Shown: positions 37,009-46,879, counted from the stretch's first letter. The stretch: DNA of 64,000 bases from Oceanicaulis sp. HLUCCA04 (GCA_001314625.1 LJSH01000003.1:107454-171453); one strand, 5' to 3'. The notes: generated by a model not told the origin, from the letters alone. Numbers and translations: made by a program.

Positions 37009-37096
37009 CGTCGTTCCCGCGCAGGCGGGAACCCAGAGCCGCTTTCAAAGGCGTCGATCTGTGATCTCTGGACCCCCACCTTCGTGGGGGTGACGA
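37009..37096. repeat. Palindrome pair, CGTC/GACG type (copy 2)
   Basis: Perfect hairpins at 37013-37032 (8-bp stem, GCAG loop) and 37073-37090 (7-bp stem, CTTC loop), with the same outer and inner flanks as the unit at 34638. It lies between two convergent genes. Confidence 0.75.
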
Positions 37097-37139
37097 ACGG
37101 GTGCGGTTTTCTTTATCGGGAAAGCACGGCCTGAGAGCT

Positions 37140-38567
37140 CTAATCCACACCCTTCAGCGTCACCAGAAACTCCGTCCCCTCAGGCCCCGTGGAGGTGAGG
37201 GTGATGCTCCCCTCCATCAGCCCGGCGAGCTCGCGCGCAATGGACAGGCCCAGCCCGGTACTGCCCGCACCCCCGCCGGAGGAAAACGGTTCAAACAGGC
37301 GCGCCTGCACGCGTTCAGGAATGCCCGGCCCGGTATCGGCCAGACGGATCAGGGCCTTGCCCCCGCTCTCCTGCACGCTGACCGACAGGCGCGCTCCCTC
37401 CTGCCCGCTCATCGCGGCGGCCGCGTTGCGCACAAGGTTGGAGAACAGCCGGTAGAGGCTGTCGCGATCGCCTGTTACGGCGAGGTCTGAGGCTATCGCA
37501 TTATCCCAGTCAATGCCGCTACCGGCGGGCAGAAGCTCGGCAGCAATCTCGTCCAGCAGCGGCGCGAGGCTTATCGCGGTCAGCTCGGGGCGCGTCTCGC
37601 CGGTGCGGCCATATTCCAGCACATCCGAACACAGGCGGATCCCCCGTCCGATGGCGCGCACAAGGCGCTGGCCCATCGCGGCGGTGCGCGCATCCTCGCT
37701 CATGGCCAGCCGGTCTGAGACAAGCTGGGCCGAGGCGAACACATTGCGCAGATCATGATTGATGCGCGCCACGGCCAGCCCCAGGCTCGCCAGCCGCTCG
37801 CGCTGGCGGATCGCCGACAATATGTCGGCCTGCATGGCGGCCAGCGCTCGTTCGGCCTGTCCGATCTCGTCGCGCCGTTCGCCCGGTGCAAGCACGCGGC
37901 GCGCATCGGACGGATTTTCCTGAAAACGCGTCATGGCCAGCGATAGCCGCTGCATAGGGCCGACGAATAGGAAGAGGAGTGCCAGATAGATCAGCGCGCC
38001 GGTAACCAGCGATGAAAACAGCGCAAACCAGAACAGGCGGATCGAAAAGCCTATCAGCGCCTCGCGCAGGGGCGCTTCGGGCAGGATGACCAGAATGCGT
38101 TCATCAGGGCGGGTCTGGGGGATCGCGGTCAGCACGATCAGCCGGTCGGGCGGGGCAGTAAACGCGCCGATAACGGCGGCCATCTCGCGAAAGGGACGCC
38201 GTCTTGTCTGATCCTCGTCCAGCAGGGGCGCATCGCCGGTATCAGCCCCCAGCACCAGCTCGGTCGCACCGCCCGCAATGCGTGCCACCGCCATCGCGTC
38301 GGCGCCCGCCAGCAGCTCGCGCACCGCCTCTTCAGACAGATTGTCCTCGGCCAGCTCTGCCGCTATGGCCGCCAGATGGGCGGCATTGGCCCGCTCGTTC
38401 AGCCAGCTATTGCGAAAGTTTGCCGCCGAGGGAAAGAAGATCACCATGGCAGAGGCCAGCACGAACACGATGGTCAGCGCCAGCAGGCGTCCGCCCAGAG
38501 AGCCAGGGCTCATCCGGATAACGCGCCAGATCCGGCGCAATGCGCCTGTCAGTCTGCCTCTGTCCAA
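37140..38567 (-). CDS. Membrane sensor histidine kinase
   Basis: A 475-residue kinase. Two transmembrane segments (about residues 27-46 and 178-202) enclose a periplasmic sensor region, followed by a HAMP-like linker, an H-box INHDLRN with His271, and a HATPase domain with NLVRNAAAA, DTGPGIP and GLGLSI. The TTG at 38567 has a strong AAGGTGGGG site; an ATG at 38513 is the alternative. No response regulator gene is adjacent, so it is an orphan. It follows the flavin reductase gene by 24 bases on the same strand. Confidence 0.87.
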   Translation of the reverse strand: MDRGRLTGALRRIWRVIRMSPGSLGGRLLALTIVFVLASAMVIFFPSAANFRNSWLNERANAAHLAAIAAELAEDNLSEEAVRELLAGADAMAVARIAGGATELVLGADTGDAPLLDEDQTRRRPFREMAAVIGAFTAPPDRLIVLTAIPQTRPDERILVILPEAPLREALIGFSIRLFWFALFSSLVTGALIYLALLFLFVGPMQRLSLAMTRFQENPSDARRVLAPGERRDEIGQAERALAAMQADILSAIRQRERLASLGLAVARINHDLRNVFASAQLVSDRLAMSEDARTAAMGQRLVRAIGRGIRLCSDVLEYGRTGETRPELTAISLAPLLDEIAAELLPAGSGIDWDNAIASDLAVTGDRDSLYRLFSNLVRNAAAAMSGQEGARLSVSVQESGGKALIRLADTGPGIPERVQARLFEPFSSGGGAGSTGLGLSIARELAGLMEGSITLTSTGPEGTEFLVTLKGVD

Positions 38568-38591
38568 CCCACCCCACCTTGCGAATGCAAA

Positions 38592-40013
38592 TCAGTGCAG
38601 CGCAGACAATAACCCGGCCCACGCCTTCGCGAAGGGTCCAAATACCACAGGTTCGAAATGTTTGCCTGCTGCGCGTTTGAGGGCCTCGCCGCGCGTGGGA
38701 TAGGCAAGGACCGGGCTGGTCAGATCGCGCACGCTGCCGCCCTTGGCCATGGTTACCGCAGCCAGCGCGGCGATATCGTCTGCGCGTGCGCCGGCCACAT
38801 GCACGCCTAGAAGCTTGCCGCCTTTGCCAAGGACCAGCTTCACGGCGCCGGCGGTGTCGCCTTCGGCGATGGCGCGGTCATTGTCATGGAAGGGCCAGTC
38901 GATGACGGAAACCTTGTCTCCGTGCTGCTCGCGCGCGCGGCTTTCTGTCAGGCCGATCTGGGCAAGTCCCGGACTGGTATAGACACAACCTGGAATGGGG
39001 TTGGAAGACTGCTTCGTCGGCACGCCGTAATATAGGTTTCGCAGGATGACAGAGCCGTGCCAGCCCGCCAGATGGGTCAGTGCGCCCTTGCCCGCTATAT
39101 CGCCTGCCGCGTAAACGCGTTTGTTGGCGGTGCGCAGGCGGTCGTCGCAGACAATGCCGCGTGCATCGGCCTCCACACCCGCTGCGTCCAGCCCCAGCGT
39201 GCCGGTGACGGGTTCACGGCCCGCGGCGACCAGCACATGGCTGGCCGTGATGGTCTCCCCTCCTGCCAGATGCGCGGTAATGGCGCCCGCCTCGCCGGAG
39301 AAGCGCTCCACGCCAATGCCCTCAATCAGGCGCACGCCGTCGGATGCGAGAGCATCGCGCAGGATTTGAACATGGTCAGGCTCGAATGCGCCCAGCGCCT
39401 TGCCCGCCTCCACAATCGTCACTTGCGATCCCAGCCGGGTAAAGGCCTGTCCCAGCTCGCAGCCAATCGGCCCGGCACCCAGGATGAACAGATGCGCGGG
39501 CAGGGCATCAAGCTGCCAGATCGTCTCATTGGTCAGGTAAGGCAGTTCTTTCAGGCCCGTTATGGACGGAATGCGCGCGCGGGTGCCAGAGGCAATGACG
39601 AAGCGTTTTGCCTTCACGCTGACAGTGTCGCTCTCCACCGTGCCGGGCGATGTAAAGCGCGCCCATTCGCGGATCACGCGCACGCCGAGGCCCTCAAAGC
39701 GCTCCTGGCTGTCATTGGGCTCGATATCGGCGATGGCCTTGCGCACATGGGCCATGATTGCGGCAAAATCGATCTGCGGCTCACCGGCCATCACGCCCAG
39801 CTTCGCGGCAGAGCGGACATTGTGGGCCGCATGGGCGGCAGACAGGATCGCCTTGGATGGCACGCAGCCATAGTTCAGGCAGTCGCCGCCCATCTCGCCG
39901 GCTTCAAACAATACCACCTTGCGGTTCAGGCTCGCCGCGCCGGCAGCAGTGACAAGCCCGGCTGCGCCCGCGCCGATAATGCACAGATCAGCCTTGATGC
40001 TTTCGCGGCTCAT
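38592..40013 (-). CDS. Mercuric-reductase-like flavin disulfide oxidoreductase
   Basis: A 473-residue class I pyridine-nucleotide disulfide oxidoreductase. The FAD motif GAGAAGL is near residue 14 and the redox-active disulfide is Cys45/Cys50 in CLNYGCVPSK. The C-terminal dimer interface has Tyr where lipoamide dehydrogenase has the catalytic His (AYPTRGE), and the vicinal cysteine pair of true MerA is absent, so neither mercury reduction nor lipoamide oxidation is certain. It is coupled by a four-base overlap to the TVP38 membrane protein gene, a pairing common in bacteria. Confidence 0.85.
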   Translation of the reverse strand: MSRESIKADLCIIGAGAAGLVTAAGAASLNRKVVLFEAGEMGGDCLNYGCVPSKAILSAAHAAHNVRSAAKLGVMAGEPQIDFAAIMAHVRKAIADIEPNDSQERFEGLGVRVIREWARFTSPGTVESDTVSVKAKRFVIASGTRARIPSITGLKELPYLTNETIWQLDALPAHLFILGAGPIGCELGQAFTRLGSQVTIVEAGKALGAFEPDHVQILRDALASDGVRLIEGIGVERFSGEAGAITAHLAGGETITASHVLVAAGREPVTGTLGLDAAGVEADARGIVCDDRLRTANKRVYAAGDIAGKGALTHLAGWHGSVILRNLYYGVPTKQSSNPIPGCVYTSPGLAQIGLTESRAREQHGDKVSVIDWPFHDNDRAIAEGDTAGAVKLVLGKGGKLLGVHVAGARADDIAALAAVTMAKGGSVRDLTSPVLAYPTRGEALKRAAGKHFEPVVFGPFAKAWAGLLSALH

Positions 40014-40765
40014 GCGGCGTCTCCTCCCGTGACGGGCGGCTTCTTGCCAGTGATGCGCTTGTAGATGAAAGGCAGGAATCCAACGAGCGCGAACACACAA
40101 ATGGCCGCAATCAGCTCGGGGGTCAGGAGATCGAGAAGGCTCGGCACGCCGCCGGCCGCGCGGCCAATGGTCGAACCGACTGTGGCATAGACATAGGCCA
40201 GCGGCATGACGCCGATAAGCGTGCCCAGCACATAGGCGCGAAGCGGCACGTTCAGCAGCGCGGTGGCGATATTGACGCCGAAAAAGGGCAATACCGGAAT
40301 GAGGCGCAAGATCAGCACATAGCTGAACGCATCGGAGGAGAACCCGTCCTGCAGGCGCTTCACCCAGCGGCCAAACCGCGCCCGCGCCCAGTCGGCAAAG
40401 GCATAGCGCACGGCGATGAAAATGATCGTCGCGCCAATGGTGGAGCCGATGACGGCAACGCCGGTGCCCACAATAGGTCCGAACAGGAAGCCCGCCCCGA
40501 TCGTGAACCAGATCGCGCCGGGCACGGAGATCGACACCGCCAGCGCATAGACTATCGTGTAGATGAGCACCGCCAGGATCAGGTTCGCGGCGACGTAAGT
40601 CTCCAGCGCCGCGCGGTTTTCCTGCAGTGTTTCAAGATTCAGGTCGCGCCACACCCCGCTGGCCAGCACCGCGATCAGCGCAGCCGCCAGAATGAGCACC
40701 GGCAATAGCCGCAGCCAGAGCGGTTTGGCCTTTTGCGGCGCTTCGGGGGGCGTGGGAGCGGTCAT
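40010..40765 (-). CDS. TVP38/TMEM64 family membrane protein
   Basis: A 251-residue DedA-superfamily protein with about six membrane segments and the conserved core ([23 protein letters not shown], then [12 protein letters not shown]). Relatives act in lipid scrambling or membrane homeostasis. The ATG at 40765 follows an AAGGA site. Its stop overlaps the start of the flavin oxidoreductase gene, implying joint function, perhaps redox or metal handling at the membrane; this is inference. Confidence 0.87.
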   Translation of the reverse strand: MTAPTPPEAPQKAKPLWLRLLPVLILAAALIAVLASGVWRDLNLETLQENRAALETYVAANLILAVLIYTIVYALAVSISVPGAIWFTIGAGFLFGPIVGTGVAVIGSTIGATIIFIAVRYAFADWARARFGRWVKRLQDGFSSDAFSYVLILRLIPVLPFFGVNIATALLNVPLRAYVLGTLIGVMPLAYVYATVGSTIGRAAGGVPSLLDLLTPELIAAICVFALVGFLPFIYKRITGKKPPVTGGDAA

Positions 40766-40913
40766 GAGGTATCCTTGGACGAGAGGGCAGGGCGGCTGGA
40801 GATCATGCAGGGCAAGGATGACAGAAAAACAAGCATCGCCGCATGTCATTCGTTCATCTTACGCGCCAAGTTACAAGGTGGACTTTCCAACAGCCTCCCG
40901 CACCCACCCCCGC

Positions 40914-40942
40914 TTGACACTTGCGCCCCGCGCCGGTAGTTA
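40914..40942 (+). promoter_or_regulatory. Probable sigma-70 promoter of rpmH-rnpA
   Basis: TTGACA at 40914-40919, a 17-base spacer and TAGTTA at 40937-40942. The -35 is perfect and the -10 weak. It lies about 100 bases before the rpmH start. Confidence 0.5.
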
Positions 40943-41039
40943 CCGCGGCTCGATTTTCGCCGGGCTCTGCCCCGTCCTCTCGCGCGTCAGCGCGGACGTG
41001 ACACGACCGGCGCGTTTGCCTTTTTCAGGAGCCAGTGCC

Positions 41040-41174
41040 GTGAAACGTACCTTTCAGCCGTCCAAGCTCGTCCGCGCCCGGCGCCACGGTTTCCGCGCGC
41101 GCATGGCCACCAAGGCCGGCCGTCAGATCGTCGCCCGCCGCCGTTCTCGTGGCCGCAAGCGTCTGTCGGCGTAA
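41040..41174 (+). CDS. rpmH: 50S ribosomal protein L34
   Basis: A 44-residue, very basic protein beginning [22 protein letters not shown], an unmistakable L34. It starts at a GTG preceded by AGGAG. It heads the rpmH-rnpA-yidC-engB run, in which ribosome and membrane-insertion functions are kept together in most bacteria. Confidence 0.97.
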   Translation: MKRTFQPSKLVRARRHGFRARMATKAGRQIVARRRSRGRKRLSA

Positions 41175-41185
41175 CGCCCGTCCCA

Positions 41186-41584
41186 TTGCAGACGATACAG
41201 TATCCCAATCGCGCCGCGCGCATCCGCGTGCGGCGCGATTTTTTGCGTGCGCGTAACGGGCGTTCGGCGGCACGGCCCGGACTTGTCGTCCAGATGGTGA
41301 CGCGCGAGCCGGCCGAAGGCCCTGCCAGAGCTGGCTTTACCGCCTCTAAGAAGGTGGGAAACTCGGTGGCCCGCAACCGCGCCCGGCGCCGTCTGAAAGA
41401 AGCCGTGCGCCAGATTCTCCCCCTCCATGGCCTGCCTGGAACCGACTATGTGTTCATCGCGCGCGCTGGCACCGCTGCGCGTGAATGGGAGGCTTTGCTT
41501 GACGATATGAAAAGCGCGTTGCTAAGCCTCGCCGCACCAGCCCGGCCCCGCCCAAACGCGAAGGACAAACCCGATCATGGGTGA
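41186..41584 (+). CDS. rnpA: Ribonuclease P protein component
   Basis: A 132-residue basic protein that aids the RNase P RNA in tRNA 5' maturation. The RNR-type motif appears as SVARNRARRRLKEAVR (about residues 58-73), after the conserved FTASKKVGNS. A TTG at 41186 is the only start near the expected N-terminus; it is 11 bases after rpmH. Its end overlaps yidC by eight bases, leaving no room for the yidD gene that often lies between them. Confidence 0.93.
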   Translation: MQTIQYPNRAARIRVRRDFLRARNGRSAARPGLVVQMVTREPAEGPARAGFTASKKVGNSVARNRARRRLKEAVRQILPLHGLPGTDYVFIARAGTAAREWEALLDDMKSALLSLAAPARPRPNAKDKPDHG

Positions 41585-43676
41585 TACCCGCAATATCCTG
41601 CTCGTTGTGGCGATTGTTCTCGCCATCTTCATTCCCTACCAGCTCTTCATCGTCGAGCCGATGATGGCCGAGCAGCGCGCTGCGCAGGAAGTGGCCAGCG
41701 AGGCAGAGACCGCAGAACCCGGATCGGAAACGCCCGGTGCCTTTGGCGGCGAAGAGGCCCCGTCCGCGCTGGGCGGGTTCACCGACCGCAATGAGGCACT
41801 GGACCGCTCTGAGCGCATTAATATCCGCACCCCTGCGCTGGAGGGCTCCATCGCGCTGACCGGCGCGCGCTTCGATGATCTGCGCCTGATGCGCTATGAC
41901 GTGGCGGTGGACACGGACGAGCCAGTGACCCTGCTCTCCCCCCAAGGCACGCAAGGCGCACAATACGCTGTCGACGGCTGGACCGGCGCGGCGGGCGCCC
42001 CGTCCGGCCTTCCCGGCCCTTCCACACCCTGGCAGGCGGTAGGCGGCACCACGCTCACCCAGGACAGCCCGGTCACTCTGGAACATGTGGCCGGTGATCT
42101 GACCTTCCGGCGCGTGATCGCGGTTGATGAGGACTATCTCTTCACGGTCACCGATACCGTGACCAATAATAGCGCCGAGGCGGTCTCGCTCTCGCGCTTC
42201 GGTCTGGTACGCCAGGAGGGCGTTCCTGAAGACATCACCAATTTCTTCATCCTGCACGAAGGCCCGATCGGGGTTGTCGGTTCATCCCTGATGGACCGCA
42301 AGTATAACGCGCTGGAGCGCGATGGCTCCATGGAGCGCACCGGCGCTGGAGGCTGGATGGGCATTACCTCCAAATACTGGCTGACGGCGGTCGCACCCGG
42401 CGATGACGGTGATATCCGCGCACGCTTCGAGGCGCGCCAGTCAGGCGGGCGCACCATCTTTGAATCCAGCTATGTGCGCGCAGCCCAGACCATTGCGCCG
42501 GGCGCGGCCATTACCAGCGTGTCGCACGTCTATACCGGGTCCAAATCGGTGCCGATCCTGCAGCGCTATCAGGAAGAGCAGGGCATTCCGCGCCTCGACA
42601 TGGCGGTGGACTGGGGCAATTTCTGGTTCTTCACCCGCCCCTTCTTCTGGCTCTTGACCACCTTCTATGACTGGACCGGCAATTTCGGCGTCGCGATCCT
42701 GCTTCTGACCGTGCTTATCAAGATACCGCTGTTTCCGCTCAATAACCGCGCCTTTGCCTCCATGGCCAAGATGCGCGCGGTCGGTCCGAAAATGACCGAG
42801 ATCCGCGAGCGCTTTGCCAATGACAAGCAGCGCCAGAGCCAGGAGATGATGGAGCTCTACAAGCGCGAGAAGATCAATCCGCTTGCCGGGTGTCTGCCGA
42901 TACTGCCGCAAATCCCCATCTTCTTTGCGCTCTACAAGACGGTCTTCGTCTCGCTGGAGGCGCGCCATGCGCCCTTCTTCGGATGGATCCAGGATCTCTC
43001 CGCGCCCGATCCGACCAGCTTGTGGAATCTATTCGGCCTGCTCCCCTACCAGGTGGACGGGCTGTGGCTGATTGGCGATTACCAGCTGGGCATCTGGCCG
43101 ATCCTGATGGGTCTGACCATGTGGGCGCAGCAATCGCTCAACCCGCCTCCGCCGGATCCGATGCAGCGGCGTATCTTCGCCTTCCTGCCGATCGTGTTCA
43201 CCTTCATCCTGTCGCCGTTTGCCGCGGCGTTGGTGGTCTACTGGACGTGGAACAACTTCCTCACCATCCTGCAGCAATACGTGATCATGCGCCGCCACGG
43301 CACCCACACGGAAGTCGACAAGATCGCGGCGCGCCTGCATTCGCGCATTACCGGCAAGCCGGTGCCCGAATTTGCTCTGCCGGGGGCTGCGCCGGGCTTG
43401 ACGCCGGCGGCGGCAAAGCCCGCCAATGATGTGAAACCGGCAAAGGGCACGGCGAAAGCCAGTGCCACCCCTGCGGACGTGACAGAGCAAGGCGATACCA
43501 GCGCGCCGGAAACAGACGCGCCTGCGCCCAAACCGGCGGCGCCCGGTCGGCGCACCGCGTCCAATCTGGCCGCGAAAAAGCCCAAGGGTGCCCGCAAGAG
43601 CCCCGCGAAGAAGCCGGCTTCCCGGCGTCCTGCCGCCCGCCGGACCCCGCCCGCCACCCCGGAGGGGGAGGGCTGA
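41577..43676 (+). CDS. yidC: Membrane protein insertase YidC
   Basis: A 699-residue inner-membrane insertase. The N-terminal anchor is followed by a large periplasmic domain (to about residue 340) and five conserved membrane segments with GCLPILPQIPIFFALYK and the hairpin region. The C-terminal tail of about 100 residues is rich in Ala, Pro, Lys and Arg, longer than in E. coli YidC; such tails can contact the ribosome in alphaproteobacteria. It overlaps rnpA and is followed two bases later by engB. Confidence 0.95.
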   Translation: MGDTRNILLVVAIVLAIFIPYQLFIVEPMMAEQRAAQEVASEAETAEPGSETPGAFGGEEAPSALGGFTDRNEALDRSERINIRTPALEGSIALTGARFDDLRLMRYDVAVDTDEPVTLLSPQGTQGAQYAVDGWTGAAGAPSGLPGPSTPWQAVGGTTLTQDSPVTLEHVAGDLTFRRVIAVDEDYLFTVTDTVTNNSAEAVSLSRFGLVRQEGVPEDITNFFILHEGPIGVVGSSLMDRKYNALERDGSMERTGAGGWMGITSKYWLTAVAPGDDGDIRARFEARQSGGRTIFESSYVRAAQTIAPGAAITSVSHVYTGSKSVPILQRYQEEQGIPRLDMAVDWGNFWFFTRPFFWLLTTFYDWTGNFGVAILLLTVLIKIPLFPLNNRAFASMAKMRAVGPKMTEIRERFANDKQRQSQEMMELYKREKINPLAGCLPILPQIPIFFALYKTVFVSLEARHAPFFGWIQDLSAPDPTSLWNLFGLLPYQVDGLWLIGDYQLGIWPILMGLTMWAQQSLNPPPPDPMQRRIFAFLPIVFTFILSPFAAALVVYWTWNNFLTILQQYVIMRRHGTHTEVDKIAARLHSRITGKPVPEFALPGAAPGLTPAAAKPANDVKPAKGTAKASATPADVTEQGDTSAPETDAPAPKPAAPGRRTASNLAAKKPKGARKSPAKKPASRRPAARRTPPATPEGEG

Positions 43677-43678
43677 GC

Positions 43679-44353
43679 GTGACTGACGAGCCAGGCGAGG
43701 CGGGGCCAGACGCGCAGGAGGCAGCCCGGCTGGAAGCCGGCAGACGCCTGTTCGCCCAGAATGTAACCTTCATCAAGGGCGCGGTCGGCATGGACGGGCT
43801 GCCGCCCGCCGACATGCCCGAGATCGCCTTTGCAGGCCGGTCGAATGTCGGCAAGTCCTCGCTGATCAATGCGCTCACATCCCGCAAGGATCTGGCGCGG
43901 GCATCGGGCGAGCCGGGACGCACGCGCGAGCTGAACTTCTTCGATCTGGCGGGCCGCATCCGCATTGTCGACCTGCCCGGCTATGGCTTTGCCAAGGCCC
44001 CGAAAGACGTCGCCGCGCGCTGGATGGCGCTGACGCGCGATTACTTGCGCGGTCGGGTGAACCTGAAACGCGTCATCCTGCTGATTGATGGCCGTCACGG
44101 TATCAAGCCCGCCGACGAGGCCATCATGAAGGTGCTCACCGAGGCGGCTGTCGGCTATCAGGTCACGCTGACCAAGCTCGACAAGCTCAAACCCGCCGAG
44201 CAGGAGGCGATGATCGCGGCGACGCAAGCCGCTGTCATAAAGAAGGTCGCGGCCTATCCGGTGATCGCTGCAACATCCTCCTCCAAGCGCCTTGGCCTTG
44301 ACGCATTGCGCGCCGATATTGCCGATCTGGCAATACCGGAGCGGGAGACATGA
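43679..44353 (+). CDS. engB: Ribosome biogenesis GTP-binding protein EngB
   Basis: A 224-residue YihA/EngB GTPase for large-subunit assembly. G1 is GRSNVGKSS at 53-61; DLPGYGFA is the G3 region and TKLDK the G4 motif. A short N-terminal extension precedes the core. It starts at a GTG behind a GGAGGGGGAGGG site and overlaps the following gene by four bases. Confidence 0.94.
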   Translation: MTDEPGEAGPDAQEAARLEAGRRLFAQNVTFIKGAVGMDGLPPADMPEIAFAGRSNVGKSSLINALTSRKDLARASGEPGRTRELNFFDLAGRIRIVDLPGYGFAKAPKDVAARWMALTRDYLRGRVNLKRVILLIDGRHGIKPADEAIMKVLTEAAVGYQVTLTKLDKLKPAEQEAMIAATQAAVIKKVAAYPVIAATSSSKRLGLDALRADIADLAIPERET

Positions 44354-45336
44354 TACGGGTTGTGGCGGCGCTGGCCGTGCTGGTGCTGGCGGGCGTGTCT
44401 GCCCCGCAAGCGCGCGCAGGCGAGGTGTGCAACGAGACCAGCTATTTTGTCGAAGTGGCCAAGGCCTGGAGCGGCCCGAATGGCCTGTCGGCGCAAGGCT
44501 GGCAAACGATTGCGCCGGGCGCATGCGCGGCCTTTGAGGGTGTTCCGCCCGGTGTCAGCCAGTTCCTCTATGCCCGCACCACGCAGGCCTATCTGGGTGG
44601 TGCGCGTGAATGGCTGGGCCGCACGCCGGTCTGCACCGATATGGGAGATTTCCAGCTTGAAGGGGCGGATGATTGCGAGGCTATGGGCCTTGATGAGCGC
44701 GCCTTCCGCCAGCTGGCGCCGTCAGAGCGCGCCAGAGCGGTGCTGGTGGAGCCCGATGATTTCGGCAGCCGTGCGCTGGAGGCGGGCGTCCAACGCCTTT
44801 TGCAGGCGCTGGGCTATGAAGTGCGGGTGGTCGATGGCTATGCCGGGCGCCGCTCGCGCGCACAGATCGCCGCTTTCGAGCGTGACGCCGGGCGCACATT
44901 CGGGACCGATTACGAGGCACTGGTATCGGCCTTGCATACGCGCGCGCTGGAGCGCAACCGGGAGATCGGGCTGAGTGTCTGCAATAGCGCATCGCGCCCG
45001 GTCGGCGTGGCGCTGGCCCGTCAGCGCAATGAACGATGGCAGAGCCGGGGCTGGTGGCGCATTGAGCCGGGAAATTGCGTGCGCCTGCTTGCTGAACAGG
45101 TAACGCCGGGCAGCTCCTTCATCTTCGCCCAGACGATTGATGGCGAGCAGTCGGAGCCTTTGCGCGGCGGGGTGGAGCCCTTCTGTGTTGCCGCCGGGCG
45201 TTTTACCGCAGAAGAACGCACAGGCTGCGCCGCGCGCGGCTATACCCAGGTGCAGTTTCGCGCCAGCCCGGTGCCGGTCGATGGCGTAGCGCGTCTGACA
45301 CTGGAAGATTCCGATTTTGAGGACAGCGTTCCGTGA
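44350..45336 (+). CDS. Exported protein with two DUF1036 domains and a peptidoglycan-binding-like insert
   Basis: A 328-residue protein with a signal peptide ending near Ala-Arg-Ala. Residues 24-115 and 204-310 are two DUF1036 repeats sharing the pattern Cys-Asn-x2-Ser, Gly-Trp...Ile-x-Pro-Gly-x-Cys, then a conserved Cys and a late Cys-x3-Gly. Between them, residues 125-195 (VQRLLQALGYEVRVVDGYAGRRSRAQIAAFERDAG) resemble a PG_binding_1 domain. Likely periplasmic and wall-associated. Coupled by overlapping ATGA/GTGA junctions to engB before and the HAD gene after; function unknown. Confidence 0.75.
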   Translation: MIRVVAALAVLVLAGVSAPQARAGEVCNETSYFVEVAKAWSGPNGLSAQGWQTIAPGACAAFEGVPPGVSQFLYARTTQAYLGGAREWLGRTPVCTDMGDFQLEGADDCEAMGLDERAFRQLAPSERARAVLVEPDDFGSRALEAGVQRLLQALGYEVRVVDGYAGRRSRAQIAAFERDAGRTFGTDYEALVSALHTRALERNREIGLSVCNSASRPVGVALARQRNERWQSRGWWRIEPGNCVRLLAEQVTPGSSFIFAQTIDGEQSEPLRGGVEPFCVAAGRFTAEERTGCAARGYTQVQFRASPVPVDGVARLTLEDSDFEDSVP

Positions 45337-46028
45337 AACGTCTCTTGCAACGCGACGTGTGGGTCTTTGATCTCGACAATACGCTTTACCCTGCCCACAC
45401 GGCGGTGATGAGCCAGGTCGAGGCGCGCATGACCGAGTTCGTCATGCAGCTCCTGGGACTGGAGCGCGAGGAAGCCTTCAAGGTCCAGCACAGCTTCTGG
45501 CACGATTACGGCACCACGCTGAACGGGCTAATGATCAATCACAAGATTCCGGCGAGCGATTTTCTCGATTTCGTCCACGATATTGATCACTCGGTATTGC
45601 AGCCCAATCCCGTGCTGGCCGGTCATATCGCGGCGCTGGACGGAGCGCGCATCATTTACACCAACGGCTCGGTGCGCCATGCGGAGAACGTGCTGGCGCG
45701 CCTCGGGCTTGATCATCTGTTTGAGGGCATTTTCGACATTGCGGCGGCGGACTACACGCCCAAGCCGCAGCGCGAGAGCTTTGACCGCTTCATCAAGCGC
45801 CATGGCGTAAATCCCGCGCGCGCCGTGATGTTTGAAGACTCCGCGCGTAATCTGGAAACGGCGGCCGATATCGGCTTTGCCACGGTTCTGGTGCGCGCAC
45901 GCGAAGACACCGGCAATGGCCACACCGCCGGTCCCGGCGAGCATCCCGATTATGTCGACTATGCCGTCGATTGTCTGGACACTTTCCTTGGCGAGCTGGT
46001 CGACACCCTGAAGGAGAAGACCCCATGA
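45333..46028 (+). CDS. Pyrimidine 5'-nucleotidase (HAD superfamily)
   Basis: A 231-residue HAD hydrolase. Motif [11 protein letters not shown] (Asp13, Asp15), motif II YTNGS and motif IV FEDSARN are intact, matching the SDT1-like pyrimidine 5'-nucleotidases that remove phosphate from UMP and related nucleotides. The GTG start overlaps the previous stop and its own stop overlaps dapD, an arrangement also seen in other alphaproteobacteria. Confidence 0.87.
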   Translation: MKRLLQRDVWVFDLDNTLYPAHTAVMSQVEARMTEFVMQLLGLEREEAFKVQHSFWHDYGTTLNGLMINHKIPASDFLDFVHDIDHSVLQPNPVLAGHIAALDGARIIYTNGSVRHAENVLARLGLDHLFEGIFDIAAADYTPKPQRESFDRFIKRHGVNPARAVMFEDSARNLETAADIGFATVLVRAREDTGNGHTAGPGEHPDYVDYAVDCLDTFLGELVDTLKEKTP

Positions 46029-46861
46029 GCGATGCCGCCCTTAAATCTGTCATCGAAGCCGGCTGGGACGCGCGTGATGGTGTTTCCACCGCCACGAAGG
46101 GCGAGCTGCGCGATGCGGTGAACGCGGCGCTGACCGGGCTGGATTCCGGCCGGCTGCGTGTGGCCTCGAAGGATGGCGATGGGGACTGGCAGGTCCATGA
46201 ATGGCTGAAAAAGGCCGTGCTGCTTTCCTTCCGGCTGGAGCCGAACCGGCGCATGGGCCTGCCGGGCGTGCCGGTGCCGGGCCCGTGGTGGGACAAGGTG
46301 GCAGTCAAATGGGAAGGCTGGTCAGCCAGCCAGTTTGAAGAGGCCGGTTTCCGCGCCGTCCCCGGCTCCATCGTGCGCCAGGGCAGCTTTGTTGCCAAAG
46401 GCGCGGTGCTGATGCCGTCCTTTGTCAATATCGGCGCCTATGTCGGTGAGGGCACGATGGTCGATACATGGGCCACAATCGGCTCGTGTGCGCAGATCGG
46501 GTCGAATGTGCACATCTCCGGCGGGGTGGGCATTGGCGGCGTTCTGGAGCCTTTGCAGGCCGCGCCCGTCATCATCGAGGACAATGTCTTCATCGGCGCC
46601 CGCTCGGAAGTGGCCGAAGGCGTGATCGTGCGCGAGGGCGCCGTGATCTCGATGGGCGTGTTCCTGGGCGCATCGACCAAGATCGTTGACCGGGCAACCG
46701 GCGAGGTCACGCGCGGGGAAATCCCCTCCTATGCAGTGGTCGTGCCCGGCACATTGCCCGATCCCAAGGGCGGGCCGTCGCTGGCCTGCGCGGTGATCGT
46801 CAAACGCGTCGATGCCCAGACCCGCGCCAAGACGGGTATCAACGCGCTTCTGCGGGACTAG
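46025..46861 (+). CDS. dapD: 2,3,4,5-tetrahydropyridine-2,6-dicarboxylate N-succinyltransferase
   Basis: A 278-residue enzyme of the succinylase branch of lysine/diaminopimelate synthesis. An N-terminal helical domain (to about 100) is followed by left-handed beta-helix hexapeptide repeats ([22 protein letters not shown]...) and the C-terminal [13 protein letters not shown]. The ATG at 46025 follows AAGGAGAAG and overlaps the previous gene. dapE and dapC are not in the window. Confidence 0.95.
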   Translation: MSDAALKSVIEAGWDARDGVSTATKGELRDAVNAALTGLDSGRLRVASKDGDGDWQVHEWLKKAVLLSFRLEPNRRMGLPGVPVPGPWWDKVAVKWEGWSASQFEEAGFRAVPGSIVRQGSFVAKGAVLMPSFVNIGAYVGEGTMVDTWATIGSCAQIGSNVHISGGVGIGGVLEPLQAAPVIIEDNVFIGARSEVAEGVIVREGAVISMGVFLGASTKIVDRATGEVTRGEIPSYAVVVPGTLPDPKGGPSLACAVIVKRVDAQTRAKTGINALLRD

Positions 46862-46879
46862 CGCATCAGGGAGCGCCCG

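Noticed and set aside
26248..37140. Integrative element or prophage
   Set aside because: Composition and gene content suggest transfer, but no integrase, transposase, phage structural gene or matching outer attachment repeats beyond the uvrB-end duplication were found.
41575..41586. Missing yidD between rnpA and yidC
   Set aside because: rnpA and yidC overlap, so yidD is simply not at this place; it may be elsewhere, and this is not a deletion scar.
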